Shown here: one piece after another, positions 24,920 to 33,713 of the stretch
Numbering within the stretch: position 1 is the stretch's first letter
Layout: every line of letters starts with the position of its first letter
Position numbers and translations under genes: made by a program
Notes under the pieces: model-generated
The model's database searches: none
The model's input: the letters and a program-made list of their open reading frames with translations, nothing else
What the model was told of the DNA's origin: nothing
Origin: Synergistaceae bacterium
GTDB taxonomy: Bacteria > Synergistota > Synergistia > Synergistales > Aminobacteriaceae
Reading direction: 5' to 3'
Length of the DNA: 64,000 nucleotides
Assembly: GCA_018436725.1 (NCBI GenBank)
Contig: JAHDKT010000067.1
Location: 1-64,000, forward strand

Positions 24920-25624
24920 GTGGATTTTTTCTTTCAGCACGTTCCCGTCTCGGGAAGCGTTCTCAACGCGGCGGCAATAGTTCTTGGCGGACTTGCCGGA
25001 CTGCTGCTCCACTCCCGCCTTTCGCAGCGGTTTATCACCATTACCTTTCAGGGGCTGGGGCTGTTCACCCTCTTTCTTGGTTTTCTCATGGCGCAGAGGA
25101 CGCAAAGCGTGCTTATCATGGTGTTCAGCATCGTCGGGGGTTCTCTCCTCGGTGAATGGTTCGATCTGGACAAGCGCCTCAACCGCCTTGCGGAGTGGAC
25201 GAAAGCGAAGATCCGTTCGAAGAACGAGAAATTCACCGAGGGGTTCGTCGCCGCTTCTCTTCTCTTCTGCGTCGGTTCGATGGCCATTCTTGGGGCTATC
25301 GAGGAGGGGATGGGCGAATACCCCAGGCTCTTTATCACGAAATCCTTCATGGATCTGATGGCCTCCGCGGCGATGGGCGCTTCTCTCGGAGCGGGAGTGG
25401 TCTTTTCGGCGTTCCCCGTGCTGGTCTATCAGGGCTCGCTGACGCTGCTCGCGGAGGGAGTCCAGCGCGTAATGAGCCCGCAGGTGATTGAAGAGGTGAG
25501 CGCTGTAGGAGGACTTATGCTGCTGGGCATCGGCCTCGCTATTTTGGAGATAAAGCGCGTCAAGGTGATCAACATGCTTCCCGCCCTGTTGCTGGCGGGA
25601 GTACTCGCTTCCTTCTTCCGCTGA
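24920..25624 (+). CDS. DUF554 family membrane protein
   Basis: The 234-residue protein has about seven hydrophobic segments and the DUF554 (YdfK/YqgA-like) pattern: SVLNAAAIVLGGLAGLLL, LGLFTLFLGFLM, IVGGSLLGEWFDLDKRLNRL, FTEGFVAASLLFCVGSMAILG and ITKSFMDLMASAAMGASLGAG, with VGGLMLLGIGLAILEIK near the end. The function of the family is unknown, though a transport role is suspected. GTG at 24920 is 11 bases from GGAGG; the long open frame to its left lies inside the permease gene. It follows the nucleoside permease by 107 bases and is likely the last gene of that operon. Confidence 0.85.
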   Translation: MDFFFQHVPVSGSVLNAAAIVLGGLAGLLLHSRLSQRFITITFQGLGLFTLFLGFLMAQRTQSVLIMVFSIVGGSLLGEWFDLDKRLNRLAEWTKAKIRSKNEKFTEGFVAASLLFCVGSMAILGAIEEGMGEYPRLFITKSFMDLMASAAMGASLGAGVVFSAFPVLVYQGSLTLLAEGVQRVMSPQVIEEVSAVGGLMLLGIGLAILEIKRVKVINMLPALLLAGVLASFFR

Positions 25625-25636
25625 ATCGGCGTACGG

Positions 25637-25680
25637 AAAAGACGAGAGGTCGAGGGTATACTCGGCCTCTCGTCTTTTTT
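25637..25680. terminator. bidirectional terminator between DUF554 and the dipeptidase gene
   Basis: A 13-bp perfect stem (AAAAGACGAGAGG / CCTCTCGTCTTTT) with a 16-base loop is flanked by A residues on the left and T residues on the right. It can end both converging transcripts. Confidence 0.9.
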
Positions 25681-25690
25681 TGTCGTTGGT

Positions 25691-26440
25691 CTAGACGGAA
25701 CGCCAACGGAAAGCGGGTTCCGTCACGCCGTACACGGCGTGCTTCTTTCCCCGGAGCAACGCCCAGTTCTGATTTCCGTAATCGTAATGCCACCACTCGT
25801 CGGGGTAGTTGCTGAACCCGGCCTTGTGCATCACGTAGTACAGAAGACGCCTGTTATGCATTGCCTCCGTCTCGTCTTCGGAGACGCTCTCCTTCGCCTC
25901 GATTTTTTTCTCGTACCATGCGGTTGCGGACTTCTCCGACGTCTCGTCGAACTCGGTACCCATCGGCAGGCAGATCCCAGTGGCATCGACTATGGTGAGA
26001 TCGACGGCTCCTCCTGTGATATGGGGCGAGGGGCGTTGAGGATGCAGCGAAGGAGGGGCGACGTACTGCGATGCGAGAATTGTGATCTCGGAGTCGTCCA
26101 ACAAGGGCATCTTCTCGCGGAGTTCGGAGCGGAACTTCTGGAAGAGCGTCGTCTGGATATGGCGGGAGCGCCAGGTATCCAGAAGGACGAACCTGCACCC
26201 TTTGGGCAGCATATCCGCCGCTTCGATAAGGCGTTCGAGCACCGAACGCCTGACGTAGCACTCCGGAATAGCTCCTTCGAGCATGTGAAGGTAGTATTGC
26301 GGCCGTACAAGGATTTTCTCCGGGACAAGACTCGCAGGAACCATCGGTTCGCCGCACTCTTCGATCGCGATCGCCCTCGAGGCGTCCCAGGTGAAATCGG
26401 GAGAGGGGGGTATCGGTATATCCATGAAGGGGTGATTCAT
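25691..26440 (-). CDS. D-alanyl-D-alanine dipeptidase, VanX/DdpX-like (peptidase M15)
   Basis: The 249-residue protein has the zinc-site motifs of VanX-type dipeptidases: SPHITGGAVDLTIVD (HxxxxxxD ligands) and PDEWWHYDYG (catalytic Glu and third His ligand). LLDTWRSRHIQ holds the region of the transition-state Arg. The family cleaves D-Ala-D-Ala and related D,D-dipeptides in the cytosol. No signal peptide is visible. It is 24 bases after dctM and so the last gene of the TRAP operon. Outside resistance clusters (no VanH/A here) such enzymes feed on peptidoglycan-derived dipeptide, as E. coli DdpX does. The substrate is inferred. Confidence 0.88.
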   Translation of the reverse strand: MNHPFMDIPIPPSPDFTWDASRAIAIEECGEPMVPASLVPEKILVRPQYYLHMLEGAIPECYVRRSVLERLIEAADMLPKGCRFVLLDTWRSRHIQTTLFQKFRSELREKMPLLDDSEITILASQYVAPPSLHPQRPSPHITGGAVDLTIVDATGICLPMGTEFDETSEKSATAWYEKKIEAKESVSEDETEAMHNRRLLYYVMHKAGFSNYPDEWWHYDYGNQNWALLRGKKHAVYGVTEPAFRWRSV

Positions 26441-26464
26441 CTCTCTTCTCCTTCCAATTCCGTG

Positions 26465-27754
26465 CTAGAGGTTCAGCATCCGCGGAATGAGCGTAGTCAG
26501 CGGAGGGAACGATATGATCGCGAGCAGCACAAGCAGCGCGACGCCGATAAAAGGCCAGATGTGGATGAACACGTCCGAAAGCTTCACCCTTCCCACGGCC
26601 GCCACGATATAGTTGCACGCCCCCATGGGCGGAGTGATCAGGGCTATCGTCACATTGAGCGTCATCACTACGCCGAAGTGGAAGGGATCGATCCCGGCGC
26701 GCAGCGCGATTGGCGCGAAGATGGGCGTGAGCAGCGCAAGGGTGGAGACCTCCTCCATAAACATGCCGACAGGGAAGATGATGGCGCTCAGCACCACCAT
26801 CAGCAACCAGGGTTTGTCCTGCAATCCCGCTTGAAGAACAAACGAGGCGAACTTCTGCGGAACTTGCTCCCACTTCAGCAGCCAACCGATGACCATTGCG
26901 GCTCCCATGATGAGAAAAATCGAACTGGTGAGACGAACCGTTTCGTAAAGAGATTCCGCGAGCACACGGAGCGTCAGTTGCCGCGTGTACAGTGTTCCGG
27001 CGACCAGACAGTATGCGACGGCGAGCGCGCCGGACTCCGTCGGAGTGACGACTCCGGTGATGATTCCTCCGATGATGATCACAGGAGCGAAGAGCGCGAC
27101 CAGCGACCGCATCAGTATCTCTCTTTTCATTTTGCGCACTTCTTCGAAATCGGCGACGGGCACCTGATAGCGATGAGAATAGACATAGTTCATCGCCATG
27201 AACGCTCCCCCCAGCAAAATTCCGGGGAGGATGCCGGCGGCGAACAAACCGCCGATAGAGGTGTTCGTCATTGTAGCGTAAATGATCATGAAAATGCTCG
27301 GCGGAATGATGGGACCGATGAGGGCGCTCCCGGCCGTCAAACCGGCCGCGTACGGCGGAGAAAAGCCGTCCTTCACCATGGCGGGGATGAGAATGGAACC
27401 CAGCGCGGAAGCGTCCGCCGCGGCCGAACCGTTGACCCCGGCGAGGATGATGCCGCCGACGACGTTGACGTACCCCAAACCTCCCCGGACCGACCCGACG
27501 AGCAGGCGGCTGAAGTCGAGCAGTCTGTCCGTCAGCCCCGTCCTGTTCATTAAAATTCCGGCGAGGATGAAGAAGGGGATCGCCATCAGAGAGAAGACGT
27601 CCATGCCGCCGAAAAACTGCTGGCTCATGACGCGCAGAAGGGAAAAATCCCCAAGCATCACAATACCCAGCAGCGATGTGGAGAGGAGCGAGAGGTAGAG
27701 CGGCGTCCCCAGAATCATCAGGATCAGAAACGCAAAGAGCATCGATATACCCAT
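26465..27754 (-). CDS. TRAP transporter large permease (DctM type)
   Basis: The 429-residue membrane protein with about twelve hydrophobic helices is the ion-coupled subunit of a tripartite ATP-independent transporter. It shows LMAIPFFILAGILMNRTGLTDRLL, GGLGYVNVVGGIILAGVNGSAAADASALG, LIGPIIPPSIFMIIYA, and the C-terminal LITPPMGACNYIVAAVGRV. All are diagnostic of DctM. Start at 27754 is preceded by GGGAGGGAG. It is 4 bases after dctQ. Confidence 0.94.
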   Translation of the reverse strand: MGISMLFAFLILMILGTPLYLSLLSTSLLGIVMLGDFSLLRVMSQQFFGGMDVFSLMAIPFFILAGILMNRTGLTDRLLDFSRLLVGSVRGGLGYVNVVGGIILAGVNGSAAADASALGSILIPAMVKDGFSPPYAAGLTAGSALIGPIIPPSIFMIIYATMTNTSIGGLFAAGILPGILLGGAFMAMNYVYSHRYQVPVADFEEVRKMKREILMRSLVALFAPVIIIGGIITGVVTPTESGALAVAYCLVAGTLYTRQLTLRVLAESLYETVRLTSSIFLIMGAAMVIGWLLKWEQVPQKFASFVLQAGLQDKPWLLMVVLSAIIFPVGMFMEEVSTLALLTPIFAPIALRAGIDPFHFGVVMTLNVTIALITPPMGACNYIVAAVGRVKLSDVFIHIWPFIGVALLVLLAIISFPPLTTLIPRMLNL

Positions 27755-27758
27755 CGGA

Positions 27759-28277
27759 CTACTCCCTCCCTCCGTCGAACCGCATCAGAACGGTTCCGGC
27801 GAGCAACAGCAAAAACCCCGCAGGAATCGAGAGAAGGGGGATCGTCTTCGGTATATTGAGCGCCATCGTCCTCATATTCCACATCTGGAAGGCATTGATC
27901 GCGCCCAGGTAGATCATCAGCGAAAGAATAAGCACCGTCAGGAGGAAGCGCCCCCAGCCGACAAGCCGCCGGAGGGCGGCGGGAAGACGGGGAACCACGA
28001 AGTCGACGACCATGTGATCCCCTTTCACCGCCGCCCCGAGGGCTCCCACCATGACCATCCACACCAGCGAAAACCGCGCGGCTTCCTCGGTCCAGATGAT
28101 GGAGCTTTTGAGCACATAGCGGCAGAAAACGCCGACGAGGATGTCGCCGATATTGAAGACGAGAAGAAGGCACGCTCCCCAGGCGCTTATCCGTTCGAGC
28201 CGATGTGTCCAGACCGCCGGAACGCTCTCGTGCGCTTCGGAAGAGCCGGTTTCAGGAGACAGGGTGGAAGAATTCAT
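27759..28277 (-). CDS. TRAP transporter small permease (DctQ type)
   Basis: The 172-residue protein has four membrane helices, as DctQ should. Family traits are VFCRYVLKSSIIWTEEAARFSLVWMVMVGALGA (the W.EE.AR motif) and KGDHMVVDFVVPRLP. It pairs with DctM. The 45-residue N-terminal tail before the first helix is somewhat long, and the ATG has no clear ribosome site, so a later start is possible. It is 9 bases after dctP. Confidence 0.9.
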   Translation of the reverse strand: MNSSTLSPETGSSEAHESVPAVWTHRLERISAWGACLLLVFNIGDILVGVFCRYVLKSSIIWTEEAARFSLVWMVMVGALGAAVKGDHMVVDFVVPRLPAALRRLVGWGRFLLTVLILSLMIYLGAINAFQMWNMRTMALNIPKTIPLLSIPAGFLLLLAGTVLMRFDGGRE

Positions 28278-28286
28278 GACGAGCCG

Positions 28287-29330
28287 TTACTTTTTCGCCT
28301 TGTTGTTGGCGTTTTTCGCACACTCGAGGGCCATCCGGAGCCATTCTTCCCCGGCCCTCGATTTGAGCCATTCGACGTACGCGGGCTGCGCGGCGCTGCG
28401 GAACGTCTCCATCTCCTCTTCGGTCGGCGCGTAAGCGATCATGCCCTTCTCGACGAGGAACTCGATATCCTTTGTATCCTGTTCGGCCATGGCCTTGCGG
28501 TTCAGTTCGTTCGCCTTCTTCGCGGCATCGACGACAACCTTCCTGTGCTCCTCGGAAAGAGCGTCCATGAAGTCGCCGTTGACTACGAGGAACTGGTCGG
28601 AGTACTGTATGTTGGCGAGCGTGAGATACTTCTGCACCTCGTGAAGGCTTCCCATTTTGATGTACATCGCCGGGTTCATCTGTCCGTCGACGACGCCGGT
28701 CTTCAGGGCCATGTACAGCTCGGTCCAGGGGATCGGCGTACCGCTGGCGCCGAACGACTTGTACAGAATGACCTGTCCTTCGTCCATGCCGCGGAACTTC
28801 AGCCCTTTGAAATCGTCCGCTTTCCGGATCTCCCTCTTGTTGTTCGTGAATGCAAGGAAACCGCCCTCTTCCACAGCCTCCAGGAGGTAGGCGCCCGTGC
28901 GAGCATGGAACTCATCCTGCGCTTTCTTCCAGAAACGGCTCTCGTCGAAGAAAAAGTGAGCGGCCCTGAAACTGTCGAACATGAACGGAACCGCTGTTGC
29001 GTAGATCTCCGGGAAGACGGGGGCGACTCCGGCGAAGGAGGCCACGTTGACGATCGGCTGGTTCATTCCCTGCTTCGAAAGAAGCTCCATACGCTCCTCT
29101 TCATTTCCAAGCTGGCTGTCCGGAAAAAGTCTGATGACGACCTCGCCTCCGGTCCCTTCCTCAACGAATTTCTTGAAGTTCGCCGCGTACAGGTGCACGG
29201 CGTTATTCTCCTCGTCGGCCGGACCGTTGTAGGACATTCGCACCTCGACGGCGGCCTCGGAGTACACGGGGACCATAAATGCACACAAAGCGAACACCAC
29301 GAAAAGAACCGACAGCTTACCGAACTTCAT
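28287..29330 (-). CDS. TRAP transporter solute-binding protein (DctP type)
   Basis: The 347-residue periplasmic receptor has a signal peptide (MKFGKLSVLFVVFALCAFMVPVYSEA). It then has the DctP pattern: VHLYAANFKKFVEEGTGGEVVIRLFPDSQLGNEEE. RKADDFKGLKFRGM carries the Arg that binds the ligand carboxylate. TELYMALKTGVVDGQMNP follows. TRAP receptors mostly bind organic or amino acids. The ATG at 29330 follows GGGAGGG. The gene order dctP-dctQ-dctM-dipeptidase on one strand suggests the transported compound is a substrate or product of the dipeptidase, but this is inference. Confidence 0.93.
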   Translation of the reverse strand: MKFGKLSVLFVVFALCAFMVPVYSEAAVEVRMSYNGPADEENNAVHLYAANFKKFVEEGTGGEVVIRLFPDSQLGNEEERMELLSKQGMNQPIVNVASFAGVAPVFPEIYATAVPFMFDSFRAAHFFFDESRFWKKAQDEFHARTGAYLLEAVEEGGFLAFTNNKREIRKADDFKGLKFRGMDEGQVILYKSFGASGTPIPWTELYMALKTGVVDGQMNPAMYIKMGSLHEVQKYLTLANIQYSDQFLVVNGDFMDALSEEHRKVVVDAAKKANELNRKAMAEQDTKDIEFLVEKGMIAYAPTEEEMETFRSAAQPAYVEWLKSRAGEEWLRMALECAKNANNKAKK

Positions 29331-29398
29331 TGCACATACCCTCCCTTGAAAAAAACAGGACGTCTCCTCCGGGCAATCCGCCGGAGTGAGAACGGGAA

Positions 29399-29419
29399 GC
29401 GGAGAGCCCGTCTCTCCGC
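29399..29419 (-). terminator. hairpin between the GH57 gene and dctP
   Basis: GCGGAGAG-CCCGT-CTCTCCGC forms an 8-bp perfect stem in the 153-base gap, 65-85 bases after the GH57 stop and upstream of dctP. No clear T-tract follows, so it may be a weak terminator or a leader hairpin of the TRAP operon. Confidence 0.4.
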
Positions 29420-29483
29420 GCCGACGACGATGAACAGACGCCACCATTAAACCACAAAAAATAATTGCCGCAGAGACATCGTC

Positions 29484-31964
29484 TTATAGAGAAGAGCGCC
29501 GATCACCCCCCTCTTTTCCGTCTACGGAGCGGGGAATCGTCGGGTCCGCAAAATCGCTCTGCAGACGCGAAGGGCGGATCAGAAGCAGCTCTCCTAAAGT
29601 TTCGTACAGGGAGCCGCAGGCCGAAAGGTCCTTCTTCGAAGCCAGAATGCGCGCGAACGCATTCTGCGCATCCCAAAGATCGACAGACCACTCCCTCTTC
29701 TTCAGAAACGCGAGCAGGGCGACGATGTATTCGAGAGTTCGCTTGTCCCCGGGATTGTGTTCGAGCGCCGCGAACCGGCGTTCGAGCCGCCGTATGGCGG
29801 CGTGGCGCAGAAAAGGAATATCGACGCTCGCCCCCCAACGCAGCGCTTCGTCGATCCTGCGTTCGATAAAGGGAATGTCGAGCGTTTCCGCTTCGAAGGA
29901 GTTCCGCAGCTCGTCGTTGAGCACCACTTCGGCGGCGCTTCGAAACGCCTCGGGTATGGGCATGGAGAGCGCTGCAAGAAATGAAAGGAGTTCCGAGTAG
30001 TCGGAGAGCGTCCGGCGGAGCATCGACACGACGGAGGCAACGTCCTCCGCGATGATCATGTTCAGTATCCGGCGCTGTTCGTCCTTGAAAAGGTGGCGCA
30101 GCGAATACGTATTGTGCCCGAAGAAGGAGACGAACTCCTCTTCGTTTTCGCTCCGCAAAGCCGATTCCACCCTTTCACGGGCGCCGTTTCCGCCTTCCGG
30201 TTCCGGTTTCTCGGCCACGCCGCAGAGCACGTTCCTCCCTCCCCGGTAGAGCGCGGCGACGAAGAGATCTTTCTCGTCCAGCGTGATTTCCGAACGAATC
30301 CGGAGATAGCCGAGAGTGTAGCGGCGCACCCCTTCGTCCTTCCGTTCAAGAGAACACGAAAGAATCCGGTAGGCGTAGAATGTATCCCCAAGGTTCGCGC
30401 GCACATCCCCTTCCCCTCCTGTGAAGAGAGAGGAGACCGCGTAGTGGGCGCCCGCCCTCGGCAGGTCGGAAATGACTTGCGTCACGAAGATATCGTAGAC
30501 GCGCTTGCCGTTTCCGAATTCGACGATGTTGCTGGGGGCGCTTTCGAGAAGCGCGCCGAACGGCGTTTCAAAGTCCTCCTCCGGGAAGAGGCGTTCGCAT
30601 AACTCGAGAGCGCGCGCGGCGTAGGCCAGGACCTGAAGGGTTTCGATGCCGGATATTTCGTCGAAGAACCAGCCGCAGCTCGTATACATCAGCATCAGGT
30701 TCCGCTGAAGTTCCATCAGGCGCAGTCCTCGGACGCGCTCCACGTGCGTCAGTTCCCTGCCGGCCTCGCGCTCAAGGAAGTGTACGGAGCCGCAACGGCT
30801 GTGGTCGAGGAACACTTCGATATACCTGTTCCTCGCCCCCCACGGGTCGGAGAAGAGCCTCCCCGCGTCTTTTTCGAAAAGAGGCGCAGCGCCGTCTCTC
30901 AAGCCGTCCAAGGCTTCGCGGAGAGGGGCTCTCCACCTTTGTCTCCACCCGGGACGAGAGTGCGCGGAGCATCCGCAGTCCTCTTTCCAGCGGCCCACGC
31001 CGTGAACGCAGCTCCACGAGGAGTTTTCGACGATGCGCGCTTCGTCGACCGGCGGCGCCGAGTCGAGGTACTCGCCGAAGATCGTCAACGAAGCCTCCGG
31101 GGAACGCTCGATCGTATCGAGGCAGTAGGCCAGAGCCATATCGCCGTATTTATGATGATGACCGAACGTCTCGCCGTCCGTGGCCACTGAAACGAGCCTT
31201 CGGGGCGTCGCGCTCGCAGGCAGCGCCTCGATGAGCATCCTTGCGAAATCGCCGCCGTTCTTCAGCGCATCTCCGAAGGCGACCTTCTGCGCCAGTGCGC
31301 CGTGATAAAAAAACACCGCAATCTCGCGGCCGGAAGTAAGAGGACAGACGTATGCCCGGCTTGTATCCACACGCTCTCCCGCGACATCGGACCAGAAAGG
31401 TGCAGAGCGTTCGCGGACCGCGGCCGCCTGGCGAGGGGCGAGGACGACGAAGCGGATACCGTGCTCCGCGAGAATATCCAGCGTCTCGGAGTCGGCGGCG
31501 CTCTCGGGAAGCCACATGCCCTCGGGCGAACGTCGGAAGCGCCGTTCGAAGTCCTTGATCCCCCAGATAACCTGCGTTTCCTTGTCCCGACGGTTCGCGA
31601 GGGGAAGAATCATATGATTGTAGGCCTGCGCCATCGCGGGGCCGTGCCCGGAAAAACGCGCAGCCCCAAGGCGGTCCGCATCCAGGACGGCCTGATAAAA
31701 ATGGGGGCGTTTTCTCTCCATCCAGGAGAGAAGTGTCGGACCGAAATTGAAACTGATCCGCGAATAGTTATTGACGATCCGCCGGATCCACCCTTTCTCA
31801 TCGAAGACGCGGGCGGCGGAGTTCGGGCCGTAGCACTCCTCCGAAATACGCTCGTTCCAGTCATGCCAAGGAGCGGCAGATTCCTGGATTTCCACCTCCT
31901 CAAGCCACGGGTTCTCCCTGGGAGGCTGATAGAAGTGACCATGCAGACAGATCGAACAGGGCAC
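29484..31964 (-). CDS. glycoside hydrolase family 57 protein with DUF3536 domain
   Basis: The 826-residue protein begins with the GH57 signature CLHGHFYQPPRENPWLE. The catalytic nucleophile Glu lies in EGMWLPESAAD and the acid Asp in VSVATDGETFGHHHKYGD. The C-terminal half matches the DUF3536 extension found in a subset of GH57 proteins (for example LMLMYTSCGWFFDEISGIETLQVL). GH57 enzymes act on alpha-glucans (amylase, 4-alpha-glucanotransferase, branching), with retention. There is no signal peptide. It starts with GTG at 31964 after AAAGGAGGG and is divergent from malQ, so a role in glycogen metabolism is likely. Confidence 0.9.
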   Translation of the reverse strand: MPCSICLHGHFYQPPRENPWLEEVEIQESAAPWHDWNERISEECYGPNSAARVFDEKGWIRRIVNNYSRISFNFGPTLLSWMERKRPHFYQAVLDADRLGAARFSGHGPAMAQAYNHMILPLANRRDKETQVIWGIKDFERRFRRSPEGMWLPESAADSETLDILAEHGIRFVVLAPRQAAAVRERSAPFWSDVAGERVDTSRAYVCPLTSGREIAVFFYHGALAQKVAFGDALKNGGDFARMLIEALPASATPRRLVSVATDGETFGHHHKYGDMALAYCLDTIERSPEASLTIFGEYLDSAPPVDEARIVENSSWSCVHGVGRWKEDCGCSAHSRPGWRQRWRAPLREALDGLRDGAAPLFEKDAGRLFSDPWGARNRYIEVFLDHSRCGSVHFLEREAGRELTHVERVRGLRLMELQRNLMLMYTSCGWFFDEISGIETLQVLAYAARALELCERLFPEEDFETPFGALLESAPSNIVEFGNGKRVYDIFVTQVISDLPRAGAHYAVSSLFTGGEGDVRANLGDTFYAYRILSCSLERKDEGVRRYTLGYLRIRSEITLDEKDLFVAALYRGGRNVLCGVAEKPEPEGGNGARERVESALRSENEEEFVSFFGHNTYSLRHLFKDEQRRILNMIIAEDVASVVSMLRRTLSDYSELLSFLAALSMPIPEAFRSAAEVVLNDELRNSFEAETLDIPFIERRIDEALRWGASVDIPFLRHAAIRRLERRFAALEHNPGDKRTLEYIVALLAFLKKREWSVDLWDAQNAFARILASKKDLSACGSLYETLGELLLIRPSRLQSDFADPTIPRSVDGKEGGDRRSSL

Positions 31965-32062
31965 GCGGGGTTCCCTCCTTTCATACAGAGCACATTATAT
32001 CCTTTCTTCAACTTGCTTTCCTCTTGGTGTACAATAAGAAGAAAAAAACGGAGGTGTTTTTT

Positions 32063-33547
32063 CTGGCGAGATCATGCGGCATTCTCCTCCCGGTCTCTTC
32101 TCTTCCCGGGAGATGGGGCATCGGCGACCTTGGTCCGGGAGCCCGGTCGTTCGTGGATTTTCTTTCACGTTCGGGACAGAAAACATGGCAAACGCTCCCC
32201 CTCTCCGAGACCGACGGCGCTCTGGGCAACTCTCCGTACAGCTCGTCGTCCGCTTTCGCGGGAAACCCTCTCTTCATCTCACCGGACGACCTGGTAGAAT
32301 CCGGACTGATCAACTCCGCCGAAACGGCGGAGACACCCCCGTTTCCAAGAAAGCGAGTCGAGTACCCTGCCGTCCGCGCTTTCAAAGCGAAGCTTTTGGC
32401 GCGCGCATTCACGAGATTCTCCCCATCTCCGGAGTACGAGTCGTTTCTAAAAAGACATGAATACTGGATTTTCGACCACGCCCTTTTTTCAGCACTGAAG
32501 CAGCGCCTCGGCGGCCTTCCCTGGAACGAATGGCCGGACGAACTGAAGCTCCGGGATGAGAAGACTATGCAAAAAGCCGCTCTGGAACTGCGCGAATCAG
32601 TGAATTTTCTACTCTTTCAGCAGTATCTTTTTTTCACTGCGATGCAGCGACTCCGAATCGTGTGCGCTGAAAAACGCGTCGAGCTTCTGGGTGACCTGCC
32701 GATCTACGTTAACTACGACAGCGCGGACGTATGGGCCCATCCTGGCCTCTTCCACCTCGACGAAAACCTTCTGCCGGTAGAGGTGGCGGGTGTTCCCCCC
32801 GACTATTTCAGCAAGACGGGACAGCTCTGGGGCAATCCGTTGTACGACTGGGAAGCGCTTCGCAAGGACGGCTTTTCTTGGTGGATAGAGCGTCTGACAC
32901 ATTCCCTCTCCATGTTCGACCTTGTCCGGATAGATCATTTTCGAGGACTCCTCGCGTACTGGGCCGTCCCTTTCGGCGACAAGACCGCGGAGAACGGCGT
33001 CTGGCGCAAGGTTCCGTCGGAAGATTTTTTTAAAGCGCTCCGCAAGAACATCCCGGCGCCGTCCTTCCTGGCCGAGAATCTCGGCGTCATCACGCCGGAC
33101 GTCACCGAGGCAATGGACCGGATGGGTTTCCCGGGAATGGCCGTTATCCTTTTCGCGTTCGGGGGAGGGATGAAAGACAACCCGCATATTCCGCACAACT
33201 ACATCGCGAACCTTGCGGCCTACAGCGGCACGCACGACAACAATACCGCGCTCGGCTGGTTCCGCGACGACGCAACCGACGAAGAACGCCGTTCTTTGGC
33301 CCGCTACCTCGGACGTACTCCGGACGAGAAAGAGATCCCCGACATACTCGTCAGGATGGTGCTCTCCTCGGTGGCGCAGCGCGCCATAATTCCGCTCCAG
33401 GACTACCTGGGGCTGGGGAGCGAAGCACGGATGAACACTCCGGCCACCCCCTCCGGAAACTGGGAGTGGCGCGCGGAGGCGTTCTGTTTCACCGAGGAAC
33501 TCTTGCACAGAATACAGCGACTCTCCGAAATTTACGGAAGAAATTGA
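32063..33547 (+). CDS. malQ: 4-alpha-glucanotransferase (amylomaltase)
   Basis: MalQ moves glucan segments between maltodextrins (GH77). Visible are GILLPVSSLPGRWGIGDLGPG, WQTLPLSETDGALGNSPYSSSSAFAGNP, GDLPIYVNYDSADVW, the nucleophile Asp in VRIDHFRGL, the acid Glu in PSFLAENLGVITPDV and SGTHDNNTALGWF with the third Asp. The start is unusual: GGAGG at 32050-32054 lies 8 bases before CTG (32063), and the protein then begins (M)ARSCGILLP, exactly like the family. GTG at 32054 overlaps the site; upstream codons lie before the likely transcription start (TACAAT at 32030). Length from CTG is 494. Confidence 0.92.
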   Translation: MARSCGILLPVSSLPGRWGIGDLGPGARSFVDFLSRSGQKTWQTLPLSETDGALGNSPYSSSSAFAGNPLFISPDDLVESGLINSAETAETPPFPRKRVEYPAVRAFKAKLLARAFTRFSPSPEYESFLKRHEYWIFDHALFSALKQRLGGLPWNEWPDELKLRDEKTMQKAALELRESVNFLLFQQYLFFTAMQRLRIVCAEKRVELLGDLPIYVNYDSADVWAHPGLFHLDENLLPVEVAGVPPDYFSKTGQLWGNPLYDWEALRKDGFSWWIERLTHSLSMFDLVRIDHFRGLLAYWAVPFGDKTAENGVWRKVPSEDFFKALRKNIPAPSFLAENLGVITPDVTEAMDRMGFPGMAVILFAFGGGMKDNPHIPHNYIANLAAYSGTHDNNTALGWFRDDATDEERRSLARYLGRTPDEKEIPDILVRMVLSSVAQRAIIPLQDYLGLGSEARMNTPATPSGNWEWRAEAFCFTEELLHRIQRLSEIYGRN

Positions 33548-33551
33548 TGTT

Positions 33552-33576
33552 CCCTCTTCAAAGAAGAGGGCGTTTT
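33552..33576 (+). terminator. hairpin after malQ
   Basis: CCCTCTTC-AAA-GAAGAGGG, then CGTTTTCT, starting 5 bases after the malQ stop. The T-tract is weak, so some read-through into glgP is likely. Confidence 0.5.
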
Positions 33577-33713
33577 CTGGTACTATTATCTACCGAAGGC
33601 TTTTTTCAACGCTCTTCCCCGGAAAACTTCGGATACTGCACCGGTTCGTCGGCGCAGTATTCGCTCCGTACCGGGCACTACTATTTAAAATCGAGAGAGG
33701 AGGAGACGCTCCC

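Noticed and set aside
25691-26440. Glycopeptide (vancomycin) resistance function for the VanX-like gene
   Set aside because: No VanH, VanA/B ligase or VanRS genes accompany it, and the gene is part of a TRAP operon; a nutritional role is more likely.
25739-27553. About 600-codon frame opposite the dipeptidase and dctM
   Set aside because: His/Arg/Asp-rich composition and antisense to two well-supported genes.
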